From Callorhinus ursinus (Eukaryota > Chordata > Mammalia > Carnivora > Otariidae), in NCBI RefSeq assembly GCF_003265705.1, contig NW_020312848.1:56773707-56837706 (forward strand): DNA of 64,000 nt, given 5' to 3'. The number at the start of each line of letters is the position of its first letter. The first letter of the stretch is position 1. Of the stretch, positions 11,968 through 22,850 are shown one piece after another. Under the pieces are notes generated by a model. The model was given only the letters and a program-made list of their open reading frames with translations. It had not been told where the DNA came from and made no database searches. The position numbers were made by a program, and so were the translations under genes.

Positions 11968-13612
11968 CTGATGCTGTTACCAGGAGGCTGTCTGAGGCAC
12001 CTGTTCTACAGGATGAGGCACTAACAGGGTTTATGGAAGAGCAAAAGGCAATGGTGGTGGGAATGACAAGGGAACTTTCTGAACATGCAGGTTGGTTCAG
12101 TCCAGGGGTTTCAGCAGGCCAGGCACCCACCTGAGACGTGGCCAGGGCTGAAACGGCACAGCCTGCCGGTGCCACAGTTAAATCTATGGATGGTTTTGGT
12201 GGCAGCTGAGGGGAAGATGATTTAGGGAGATTCTCCTCATTTATTACCCTGTTCCCTTGTGGCAAACTGGAAGGAGGTGAAGCCATAGTTTTGTTATCAC
12301 CTTTGGCCCCTGCGTTGGAGGCCCTGCTGCTATCCATAATAACCTTGAGTTGGGGGTGTGGTGGAGAAGGAGTTTGGGAGAGCCCTGGCTTTTTTGGAGG
12401 GATAGGAGGAGGGTTTCCTCTGTCAACTCGTGCTACACCGGGAGTCTTTAAACTGGTCCGACTGACCGGAGGGCAGGTGCCAACATCCCCCGTAGGGGGC
12501 ACCCCAGGCCTTGGGGGTGCTCCTGCTTGAGGGCTCGTAAATCTTGACAGTGCTTGGGTCACAGTATTCCGAGCTAGTTGTTTGGCCACTAGGTTGTCAC
12601 GACTTGTCGGAGAGACATCTCTCGATGGAGGACTTTGGGTAGTATTTCCATTTTGGTCTGGGTCATTAGCATTGCCCTGAAATCGAAATCTAGCTGCTTG
12701 GATTCGTGGGTTTAGACCTGGATGCAAAGCTGCATTGGCACACGGTGAGTGTAAACTGTGCGTAGGTGGTGCTTGTGAGTAGCTCTGGGGAGCTATGCCT
12801 GGCGTTTGCATGGTGGGAAGGGCAGTGCTGTTGGGAAGTGGGGTGGTGCTACTTGGCGAGCCAGTGCTTGGTCCGTTCTCCTCAATTCTGTTTGCACTTG
12901 GAGGTGGGACAGGAGGCAGAGAGGAGCCAATCAAGTCACCATGGGAAGCCTGCCTGTCGGTACCTGGTCTGCCCAGTGCGGCACTGGTGCACACATTTCC
13001 TTTTGTGTTTGCAGAAACTAGGGGGCTCCCTGTGGGAGGCTTCACAGGCACGGTCAAAGGCAACTTCTTCACGTGGTCAGTGCTCTCGATCGGCAGGTCT
13101 GTCTGGCAAGCAACAGACCTTGTCACGGGTCCTTCTGTTCCCACAGATATGGAGACCAAACGCCTATCTTTCGTCTTTCGGGGGAGAGAGAGGCTTGGTT
13201 TGCTGTCATTTCCCCTTTTCAGTTGCTCAATCATCTTCTTCATCTTGTCTATCTCCTCTTTGAGGTCAGTGGTGTGCGCTTCTTCTCGGTGCAGTTTAGC
13301 ACGGAGCTGTTCCCGTTCGGTGTCAAACTCAGAGAGTTGTTTCTCCATCTGAGCTTCCATTTCGGTGCTCCTTCGTTTCTCAGTGGAGAGCTCCTCTTCT
13401 AATGCACTCGTCTTTTTCTTTTCCTCCTCCAGTTTGGCCATCACGTCTTCTAGCTTTTGGGCCTCCTCTAGGACTTTGCCCGAGAGCTGTTTGCACTCCT
13501 TGACCAGCATCAGGACCACATGCTTGTTCTTGCCGCGCTCTTCCTCCAAGCGGGCCTCCAGCTGCTTGTGCTCCTGCTCAAGGGCTTGCAGCTGAAGCTT
13601 CTCCGTCTCCAG
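11968..13612 (-). CDS. CTTNBP2: CTTNBP2 large coding exon: coiled coil plus proline-rich cortactin-binding region
   Basis: A 1645-nt exon. Acceptor tttctttcag|CTGGAG at 13613 and donor TCAG|GTAAAG at 11967; phase 0 in, phase 1 out (548 codons plus one base). The first roughly 135 residues (13612 to about 13200) are a charged heptad-rich coiled coil containing [20 protein letters not shown] and [20 protein letters not shown]. The remainder is Ser/Pro/Thr-rich and predicted to be disordered. At about 12383-12417 lies [11 protein letters not shown], which fits the cortactin SH3 ligand pattern (PPxPxKP); a second proline motif, [10 protein letters not shown], lies near 12175-12210. CTTNBP2 binds cortactin and in neurons stabilises dendritic spines; the coiled coil mediates oligomerisation and microtubule association (family knowledge). 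The many open frames on the opposite strand (12291-13705) are shadows of this exon. Confidence 0.97.
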
Positions 13613-14229
13613 CTGAAAGAAATTCACAGGACAGCCCTGAGTAACACGCGGAGAACCTTTTCAGCCAAAGAAGTGCTTCTTGTGAGATTTTTATTAGTTG
13701 TGTAACAGCTATGTGATTTGGGTTAGCTGAAGGGCCACGTTTCTAAAATGTGTTGTGATATGAAAGATAATATTTTAGATACTCATTAAATGAGAAAACA
13801 GATGTAAATGGTTTAATGAAAACCATCGAAGTCACAGCAACAGAGAATTTTTAAAAATCTATTAAAACTACAGAAAAAGAACAGTAACCTGATACTTCAG
13901 ATCACAACACAGACTTCAGGAAATTCGGTTTTGTAAAAATAGAACTCTGTAAGGAAACTGGTGTTTTGTTTTTTTTTTTTTTAAAGGTTTAGTGCCTTAA
14001 GGTTATTAATGAATCTTTGAAGTACAGTATAAAGAAAAGTGAAAACAGAGGACTTCAGTTAAATTCTAAGTTTCTACATTTGCTAATTGTGTTGCTTAAC
14101 TTTTTTTTAACTTCAAGCTTCTTATCACGGGTTGTAGAAATCATACAAAAACGTATCGGAACGTTCTTTGAAAACTGTAAGAACTAAAGAAATATTTTAC
14201 TAGAATTATGATAAGTATCAGTGAACCCG

Positions 14230-14890
14230 AAGTCCAACCTCATCTCCTCCAATCCTACTTCTCACTGAGCTCCCACTACATTGGCCTCCCTGGTTCCTGC
14301 ACACTGTCCTGCCTCAGGGTCTTTGGCTTTCCTCTTCTCTCTGCCCACAATTCCACCACACACCTTCATGCAGGGCTCCTGGGCTTAGAAGTTCGTGCAC
14401 CACACAAGGATGACCAGCTGGGGCGGTGAGTGGGAGCCCCAATCCAGCCCTGTCTACTCACCCAGTGTCTGCCCAGGCATGGGGCTTCATCTGCCCGTAA
14501 AGAGGGGTATCTGTCTGCTCACCAAGCCACAGGCTGCTGGGATTCATGCTTTCCAAAGAAACATTTTTCTAGTTGATCAATGTAGAGGAGCTTTTTAAAA
14601 AACCTCTATATTTCCAGGTGGGGTTTTCGAATATGCACAAAAGCACCCAAAGCACAGAAGTCTGACTTCTTCAGTTCCTCCAGGCCTCTGCTCAACTGTC
14701 CCCTTCACCGTGAGGCCTCCTTCTCACTGCCCTGCCAGAAACAGTGGTCCCTCCCCACCGCTGTACTCGTCACCCTTTGCTTAGCACCTACCTGCCCCTA
14801 CTGGAATGTGACTCCCTGAGGGCAGGGACTAGATCTTTGCTGCTGTTCCCAAGAACACAGTGGTGTTTAATTGTTGACCGGATGAATGAA
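14230..14890 (+). mobile_element. L2 LINE 3' region, diverged
   Basis: Clear L2 tail motifs in order: 'ctcactgagctcccactaca', 'tgtcctgcctcagggtctttg', 'caggcctctgctcaactgtc', 'gtgaggcctccttctcac', 'tgtgactccctgagggcagg', ending in a degenerate 'ttgttgaccggatgaatgaa'. The middle (about 14390-14640) is poorly matched. Open frames of 60-100 codons here come from this repeat. Confidence 0.75.
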
Positions 14891-16849
14891 ATTAACATAG
14901 TTCAAAGAAACAACCAACTTCTGCACACTGATGGCCTTTCTGGGTACACAGGCCTTACAGCCTCCAAAATGCACTACTGTCACACGTTTATACAGGTTTC
15001 CCACTTCTTTCCAGAGGAGCACCTACTGCCTGCTATGAGGTGCTCATGAAGGACAACTCCCCAAGCTGGGCTGCAGCAGTCAGCTAGGTCCACATGCCTC
15101 ACCCTCCCAACTAGAGAAGCATTCCTCTGGTAGTCCATACAAGGGCCTTATGATTCATGAAGGTTAAAGTAGATCTACCTGATGAAGACACAGAAAGGAC
15201 TCCCCCCAATGACCACCACCCCAGATGTTAAATATAAATATACTCTCATGAGATCCAGTAATTATTTAAGTCAGTTTTTAGTCGTCAGAGACGAAGGAGA
15301 TGCTCACATGATCCATCAGTTGTGAGAATGTGCTCCTGTTCCTCACCCTGCTGAGAAAATCCATTACTTTCACAGTCAGTCATGGAACCAAAAGGAGAGA
15401 ATGGCTCATTAGAGTCAGAGATATTATTCATTTACTCTTAGGATGCTTCCTGCCTTGAAAAAGTTGAATGGTATTGCATGGGTCCTATAAATAAGTGATC
15501 AGGAATACGGATAATTCCCCAAGAATAATTACTGACAACTGTTTATACACATACACTCTATTCTACTATATGCAATTTTAGGGGTGACTTCAGAAATAGA
15601 TTAGGTGAGATGTGGGGAACAACAATGCTCTCATATACTATATTTATATGCATATTTTATTCATCTAGAAGCCTCACAGAAAATTTGACTTCTAAATGCA
15701 TCAAATAAGTTTCTGTAGAAGGCATACACAAAGTTAGAACTACTAAGAAAATTTTAAATGTTGTATTCACCGCTGCCCCAAATTCTTATAGCAATGTTGG
15801 AAAAAGTGAAACTAGGTCAATTTTCAGCTTATTTTAAAAATGAGTTCCATAATTTACCTTGGAAGCCGGAAAAAAAAAAAAAGATGTTTTGGAGAACTTT
15901 AAGGGCTATCTTCATTTTACACAACTAACTAGATGCCAAATGAGTGATCTCTCTGATGTCATCTAGTGAATCAGTGTCAGCATACATGGAACTCTGGGTT
16001 CCACTTGTCTCAAGCTTTTCTCACCACATCATACATCTTGCCCACAGTATTTCTTCACCAGGGGTCATCACACTTTATTTTTGAAATGATAACTTAGGTC
16101 TCACACCTGAGAATCAAATTGAAGAAAGACTTCTAACAGGAGATCAACACAACAAATCTCACATATTTATACAAAAAACTGTACTACTATAAAAGCACCC
16201 ATAATTCTTTTGCGTCTTTGTTCTTCCATCACTCTGACCTTATAAGTCCTATCTCAGATGAACACACGTCTTTTTAAATCTTTACCAGATAGTGGAGCAC
16301 AAAGTAAGCCACATTTAACCAATGTACCTACAAACACAAGGCTCCAGACTCCATTAAGTTCTGAGTGCCAGTCATTAATCACTCTGCCTTTGTTTAGCCT
16401 TCTCTACCATTTACACTTCAGGGAATATTTAAACTTCTGCCACTCTCTCCCCAAAACATCACCCAATGACCACTCAACTAACTCTCAGTCTACCCTAATA
16501 GGCTCTTTTATCGAGAAAATTGACTCCCTCTACATCCTGTCTCCTCCCTTAAGCGTATTTTTTTAAATAACCACACCAATCTCTACTTCCCTTCCTTCAC
16601 TCTAAGGGAGAAAGATTTCCGTATGTTCAAGGTCAGACTTTCTTCAACAATTAACTTCACACTCTCCTTTCACCTGAGACTTGCTCCATCACTTATGACA
16701 CTGCTCTTTATAAATAATAAACATCCCCCTCTGTACCAGCTCTTTCCAATCGGTTTATATTCCATACTTAAAAATATTTTTTTATATTCAAAAAAATTCC
16801 ATGGCCATTCTGGCCCAGAGACAAAATCTTTGTGCTTCCAAGAGCAAGA

Positions 16850-17022
16850 GATGTAGTACCAAGGTCTGATCCCAAAGTTCTTAGCTGTGTGACCTTGGTA
16901 AATTCTCTCTAAAGTTCAGTTCTATTTGGTTCCCTTATCTGCACAATAGAGCAATAATTCTTATTACTTTATAAGATGAAATGAGGCAATGCATATAAAG
17001 CATGTATCATTGTGCCTGGCAT
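16850..17022 (+). mobile_element. MIR SINE, sense copy
   Basis: MIR core motifs in order: 'agctgtgtgaccttggtaaa', 'ttcccttatctgcacaatag', 'aagatgaaatgaggcaatgc', 'taaagcatgtatcattgtgc', 'ctggcatt'. Boundaries are approximate. Confidence 0.75.
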
Positions 17023-17204
17023 TAAAAAAAAATTGTTTTCAATTCATAATAACTATTTGTGCTATTTAAAAGTATGTCACTTTTGCAGTGTTTTTCCTCT
17101 GACAATACATTTATAAGCAAACTATGATCTATAGAATTGACCATATTTAATATGTAAATGGATTTTTAATAAGTTAGATAGCAGTTATAATACAATTATA
17201 AAGT

Positions 17205-18765
17205 ACATCTGAGACCCCCAACAAAGAAAAGAATCAGAGTCTGTGGCCTCTGCCACAGACCAATGGATGAGGATATAAGCAAGATGTCAGAGATAGACTT
17301 CAGAGTAACAATTATAAAGTCGATATCTAGGCTTGAGAAAAATATTAGCGACAATATAGAATCTCTAAGGGCAGACATGAGATCTAATCAGGCCGAACTA
17401 AAATATGCTATGATTGAGATGCAGTCTAAATGGGATACCCTGACAGCCAGGGTAAAATGAGGCAGAACTAATTCGTGAGCTAGAAGATAAGATGACAGAA
17501 AAGAAGGAAGCCGAGGAGTCCTGGGATAAACACCTGAAGGCCCAAGAGATCACACTGAGAGAGATTAAGGATGCCATGAAACGTTCCAATGTCAGAATTA
17601 CTGGGATCCCTGAGGTGGGGGGGAAGAGAGAGAGAGAGAGAGGACTAGAAGACATATTTGAGCAAACTATAGCTGAGAACTACCCTAATCTGTGGAGGGA
17701 AACAAGCATTTGTGTCCAAGAGGCAGAGAAGACCCCTCCCAAGATCAATGAGAACAGACCAATGCCCCGACATATAATAGTAAAACTTGCAAATCTTAGA
17801 ACCAAGGAAGCAAACCTGAAAGCAGCTAGGGGGAAGAGATTTCTTATGTACAGAGGGAGGAACATCAGAATAACGTCAGATCTGTCCACAAAGACCTGGC
17901 AAGCCAGAAAGGCCTGGCAAGACATATTCAGGGTACTAAATGAGAAGAACATGCGGCCAAGGATACTTTATCCAGAAAGGCTGTCATTGAGAATGGATGG
18001 AGACAAGGAGCTTCCAGAACTGGCAGAAACTCAAAGAATATGTGGCCACCAAGCCAGCCCTGCAAGAAATATTAAGGGGGATTCTATAAAAGAAGAAAGA
18101 CCCCAGAGTAATACAGACCAGAAATTTACAGCAACAATCTATAGAAACAGGAACTTCGCAGGCAACATGATGGCACTAAAATCGTATCTTTCATAGTCAC
18201 AACATGAATGGCCTAAATGCTCCCAAGAAATGGCAAAGGGTTGCAGATTGGATAAAAAAGACAGGAGCCATCCATATGCTGTCTGCGAGAGACTCATTCT
18301 GAACCTAAAGATACATCCAGACTGAAAGCGAGGGGATGGAGAACCATTTTTCGTGCCAACGGACCTCAAAAGAAAGCTGGGGCAGCAATTCTCATATCAG
18401 ACAAATTAGATTTTAAGCTAAAGACTGTAGTAAGAGATGCAGAGAGACACTATATCATACTTAAAGGGCCTATCCAATAAGAAGATCTAACAATTGTAAA
18501 TATCTACGCCTCCAACACGGGAGCAGCCAACTACGTAAGTCAACTGTTAACCAAAATAAAGAATCATATTGATAATAATACTTTAATAGTAGGAGACCTC
18601 AACAGTCCACTCTCAGCAACAGACAGATCATCTAAGCAGAAGATCAACAAAGAAACATGAGCTTTGAACGACACATTGGACCAGATGGACTTCATACATA
18701 TATACAGAACATTCCACCCTAAAACAAAGTACACCAGAGAAAGTTTCACTGCCAATAATGGTGAA
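17205..18765 (+). mobile_element. L1 fragment: most of ORF1 and start of the ORF2 endonuclease
   Basis: A lineage-specific L1 copy truncated at both ends. An ORF1-derived frame opens at 17263-17460, then shifts and continues as a 234-codon frame at 17492-18196. The encoded protein has the L1 ORF1p hallmarks: a short coiled coil (SRLEKNISDNIESL), the RRM-like RNA-binding region with NVRITGIPE and PRHIIVKLAN, and the C-terminal block ending in MRPRILYPERLS. From about 18203 the sequence corresponds to the start of ORF2 (endonuclease domain, 'GDLNSPLSATDRSS'-like near 18594-18635) but with several stops. It ends near 18765 without the usual 3' UTR, so it was cut after insertion or at a breakpoint. 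ORF1p is an RNA chaperone for retrotransposition; this copy cannot be active. Confidence 0.9.
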
Positions 18766-19239
18766 ATAACTTTTATTAGACTATTTCTTCACATTTAATA
18801 ATTACAACTCCTAGAAAAAATACTTTTTTTTTTTTTTTTGAAAAAAATTTTTGAAAAAATAACTATTTGAAGGCTTTGGAGAGTAGTAAGTGGTAAGATA
18901 GGAGAGGAGTACACCCTCCATTTAGAGGAGCCAACAGAACTGGATGCGACTTGCCCTTGTATAGCTTTTCAAGTGAGGGCAATTCCCCATCCTGGCAGCA
19001 CTGGCAGCAGGAGCTCAAGCCCAAAGTACTCCCTATACAGGCTCAAGGAGTCAAAAATGGGACTAGGGCTGCCACCAGAACCCTGGGTTGATGCTTGAAT
19101 TACACATTCACGGGGGAGACACCACCTTGAATGACAGAGGCGGTTGCTGAATGGCTGAGAGAACCAAGCAAATATTTCAGCTATTGCCAGCTACAAGGAG
19201 ACAGTTTGGAGTCTGAATATAACCAAGTTAAGTGCTTAC

Positions 19240-22090
19240 TAGAACAAAATACACTCCTGAGAAGATAACAGAATCGTGAATGTCTGCATCATATTATTCA
19301 TGATATCTGATATATATAAAAAAAAGTTAGTAGACATGCAAAGTATTTTTTTTTAAAGTGATTCACTGTCAAGAGAAATATTTTGACTCAAGAAACGGGA
19401 CCCAAGATGATCTGTATTGTAATTAGCAGACTGGGGACTTAAAGCAGCCATTTTCAAAGAAAATATCATCACAATGGCTGAACAAAGGAGGATCTTGACA
19501 TAGAAACGGAAACTAGAAAAAAAAAGAACCAAATGGAAACTCTAGAACTAAAAAGTATTAATCTAAAATGAAAAACAAAAAAAACCCTCACTGAATAGGC
19601 TTAATAGCAGATTTGAGAGAGTAGAAGAGAAAGGACAGTGAATTTGAAAAAAGAATAAAATAAAGTATCCAATTTAAGGAATATTTAAAAAATGATTGAA
19701 AAAAGTGAATAGCACCTCAGGGACATGTAGGACAATATAAAGTGGTGTAAAGTCTACATAACTGGAGTTCAAAATGGAGAGAGAATGGGGAAGAAAAATG
19801 TATTTTAAAAAAATGGCCAAAAAATTCACAAATTTGGTAAAAAAAAAAAATCTAGGAAGCTCGGCAATCCTAAAGTAGAATAAATATATATATTACAAAA
19901 AAATCCATACCTAAGTACATCATACTAAAACTGCTAAAAACAAGGATAAGAAATAATCTTGAAAGCAGCCAAAGGAAAAAAAAGAGACATTATAAACACA
20001 GAAACTACAATATAAATGATGGTTGAATTATTATCTCTATTTGGAACAGAATATCCCAAGACTATAGAAGATACAGTCTTTTAGATGCACTTGCTGAGCT
20101 ATTAAAAACCACCAACAATTTACAGAAGACTCAGAAGACTAAAATCTTACAGAATATCTTCTCTGACAACAGAATTAAATTATATATAAATCACAGTAAG
20201 AATACCCAAAATTCAAAAATAAGACAACATACTTCTAAGAAGGAATCACAAAGGAATTTCGACTACATTTATGAAAATAAAAATGCAACATATGAAAATC
20301 TGTGGGATGCAGTGAAAGAAGAGAATTTAAAACATCTAAAGCAGAGGACAGAGAGAAATTTCTATCTTTAATTGCATATATTAGAAGAGTTGTCTCAAAT
20401 CAGTCGTCTAAGTTTCACCTTAAGAAGCTCAAAAGTTAGGCAAAGTAAAGGAAAGAAATAACAAAGGTAATAAATCAATGAAATAGGAGACAAATACTAG
20501 AGAAATTAACAAAGCCAAACGTTTTTCATCTAAAAGATCAGTAAGACTGTTAAACATTTAGAAAAAAACAGACTAACATAGAAAACACAAATCATAAATA
20601 ATAGGAATAAAAGAGGGAATATTTATAACTTTGTGTCAATAAATTCAACAAATCAAATTCCTCTGAAACATGCAACTTTTAGGATATAAAATGGCATTGA
20701 AAATTGGAATAGGGGTACCTGGATGGCTCAGTCAGTTAAGTGTCTGCCTTCGGCTCAGGTCACGATCCCAGGGTCCCAGGTTGGAGCCCTGCCCCATCAG
20801 GAAAGGGGGAGGGTTTCCCTGCTCAGTGGGGAGCCTGCTTTTCCCTCTCCCTCTGCCAATCCCCTTTCTTGTGCTCTCCCTCTCTCTCTGTCAAATACAT
20901 AAATACAATCTTTAAAAAAAAAGAAAAGAAAAAGAAAACTGGAATTGCCTTACATATTTTAAGGAAATTGAATCTACAAATAAAAACTTGCCCCCGAAGC
21001 AAATTTTTAGCTCATATGGCTTTACCTGTGATGTCTACTAAACATTAAAGAAATAGTGCCAAACTTATATATACCCTTTCAGAAAATAGAAAAGGAAATG
21101 TTCTAACTCACTTTATGATCCCAGAATTACCTTCCAAATCAAAACTATCAAGTATTTTTCTTAATTTACAGAAAAAATGATCACTCATGAATACAGATGC
21201 AAACTTCCTAGCAAAATAGAGGCAAACTAAATCCAGCAGTATATTAAAAAGATTAATAAAGGGCACAAGTTGTTTCAGTATTTGAAAGTAAGTATAATTC
21301 ATCACCTTAAAAGACTCAAGAGGAAAACCATCACCACACCAATAGATGCAGATAAACCATTCTACAAAATGCAAAACCCATTCATGATAAAAAAAAAAAA
21401 ACCCTCTCAACATGGAATAAAACCTCAGTGACAAAAAGGGCATCTATAAAGAAGCACAGCTAACATCATACGTAATGGTGAAACATACTCTTTCCTCCCT
21501 GAGAAAAGGAGAAAGCACGGAAGTCTTCTCTCGCTGCTGTCACTAGAATCTTCTGGAGGTTCTTGTCAGTGCAATGATGGGCGCGGGGTGTGTGTGTGGG
21601 GAGGACAAGGCAGGCGGGCAGGCAACTTAGAAAGGAAGCAGTAAGATGGGTTCTATTCACAGATGATATGTTTACCTACAAAACCATATGTAATATACAA
21701 AACAACTGCTAAAACTAATAAGTTTAGCAAGATCACAGGATACAATGTCAACATACAAAAATAATTTCAGTACCTGTATATTAGCAATAAATATTTGGAA
21801 AAACAATAGCATCAAACACATAAAATACTTAGTAGACCCAGCAAAAGGCATTTAAGACCACTACACTGAAAACAATAAAACATTGTTAAAAGAAATGATC
21901 AAAAACTAAAAAATGGACAAATATGCTATGATAATGAGTTGTAAGACTCAATCTTATTCATATCCATTCTCAACAAATTAGTCTACAGATTCAATAAAAT
22001 TTCAATCCCTGCAAACTTTTGGAAAAACCAACTGATTTCAAATTTGTATGAAAATAGGCAAAACAATTTTGATAAAGAAAAATAAAGTTG
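19240..22090 (+). mobile_element. Old L1 (ORF1-like and ORF2 remnants), internally deleted
   Basis: Diverged L1M/HAL1-like sequence. ORF1-like motifs appear around 19690-20000 ('ggacatgtaggacaatataa', 'acatcatactaaaactgcta', 'ttgaaagcagccaaagg'). After about 20150 ORF2 motifs follow ('ttctctgacaacagaattaa', 'tgtgggatgcagtgaaag', 'ccttaagaagctcaaaagtt', 'gtttcagtatttgaaagt', 'acatcatacgtaatggtgaa'). No intact frame remains. It is interrupted by a Can-SINE at 20711-20933 and by a second L1 at 22091-22538, and resumes at 22539. Sequence from 18780 to 19240 may be its 5' region. Confidence 0.75.
20711..20933 (+). mobile_element. Can-SINE
   Basis: Head 'ggggtacctggatggctcag', box-B-like part 'aggttggagccctgcc', CT-rich tract and 'aatacaatctttaaaa' tail. 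Flanked by an imperfect 12-bp duplication (gaaaattggaat at 20699-20710; gaaaactggaat after the tail). It is nested in the old L1. An unusual 'aggaaagggggagggtttcc' segment replaces part of the normal body. Confidence 0.95.
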
Positions 22091-22538
22091 ATCTTTCTCC
22101 ACCTAACTTATTTCACTTAGCGTAATACCCTCTAGATCCTTCCATGTATACCATATGATTTCACTTACATGTGGGATTTTTAAAAAAAAAAATGAATGAA
22201 TGAATAAATGAAGAAACAAAAAACAGAAACAAATGCATAAATACAAAGAACAAATTGATGGTTACCTGAGGTGGAGGTGGTGGAAGGATGGGTGAAATAG
22301 GTGAAGGGGATTAAGAGGTACACACTTCCAGTTAACTAGGTCACAGAAATGAGAAGGACAGCAGAGGGATCACAGTCAATAATACTGTAATAATACTGAC
22401 GGTGACAGACAGTAGCTACACTTACCATGGTGAGCACTGCATCATGTATAGAACTGTCCAATCACAATGTTGAACACTTGAAACTAATATAACATTGTAT
22501 GTCAACTATACTTAAGTATTAAAAAATTTTAAAAAAAT
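22091..22538 (+). mobile_element. L1 3' end with 5' inversion, nested in an older L1
   Basis: From about 22150 to 22538 this is an L1 3' UTR in + orientation (tatgatttcacttacatgtg; 'ggtgaaggggattaagaggt'; 'cacttccagttaactaggtc'; 'cttgaaactaatataacatt'). The first 60 bases (22091-22150) are the segment that normally lies immediately upstream, but in reverse complement. This is the signature of twin priming. The host L1 ORF2 stops at about 22090 ('aaataaagttg') and continues after 22538 ('attgagagacttaacagt'). Confidence 0.8.
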
Positions 22539-22850
22539 TGAGAGACTTAACAGTTCCTGCATTTAAGGCTTAATATTTAACTACAGTCATCATTTACCTG
22601 AAGTTCTGGTATACAGATAAGACCAACTCATGATGAAAATACTCAGAAGACTGTTCAGTGGTTACTGGGATTGGGGAAGGAACTTACGGGGAAAGTATTC
22701 CAGGAAATTTTCTCTGGTGATGGAAATATTTTCTACCTTATAAGAGGTACAGATTCCACAAGTATATGCATTTTTAAAACTCATCAATTTGTATACTTAA
22801 GATGAATACTTTTACTTCATGTAAATGTATCCTTAAAGAGCTGTAAACAT
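22539..22850 (+). mobile_element. Old L1, continuation and 3' end
   Basis: Continuation of the host L1 after the nested insertion: ORF2-like 'gagacttaacagttcctgc', then a 3' tail ('tctctggtgatggaaatatt', 'aaaactcatcaatttgtata', 'cttaagatgaatacttttac') that matches the general pattern of old L1 tails. Confidence 0.65.

Noticed and set aside
12291..13705. Long + strand open frames (up to 185 codons)
   Set aside because: They lie entirely opposite the large CTTNBP2 exon, whose minus-strand frame is clearly the real one by similarity and splice sites.
17492..18196. 234-codon frame as a host gene
   Set aside because: It is L1 ORF1; the upstream frame is shifted and ORF2 is broken, so it is a dead transposon copy.
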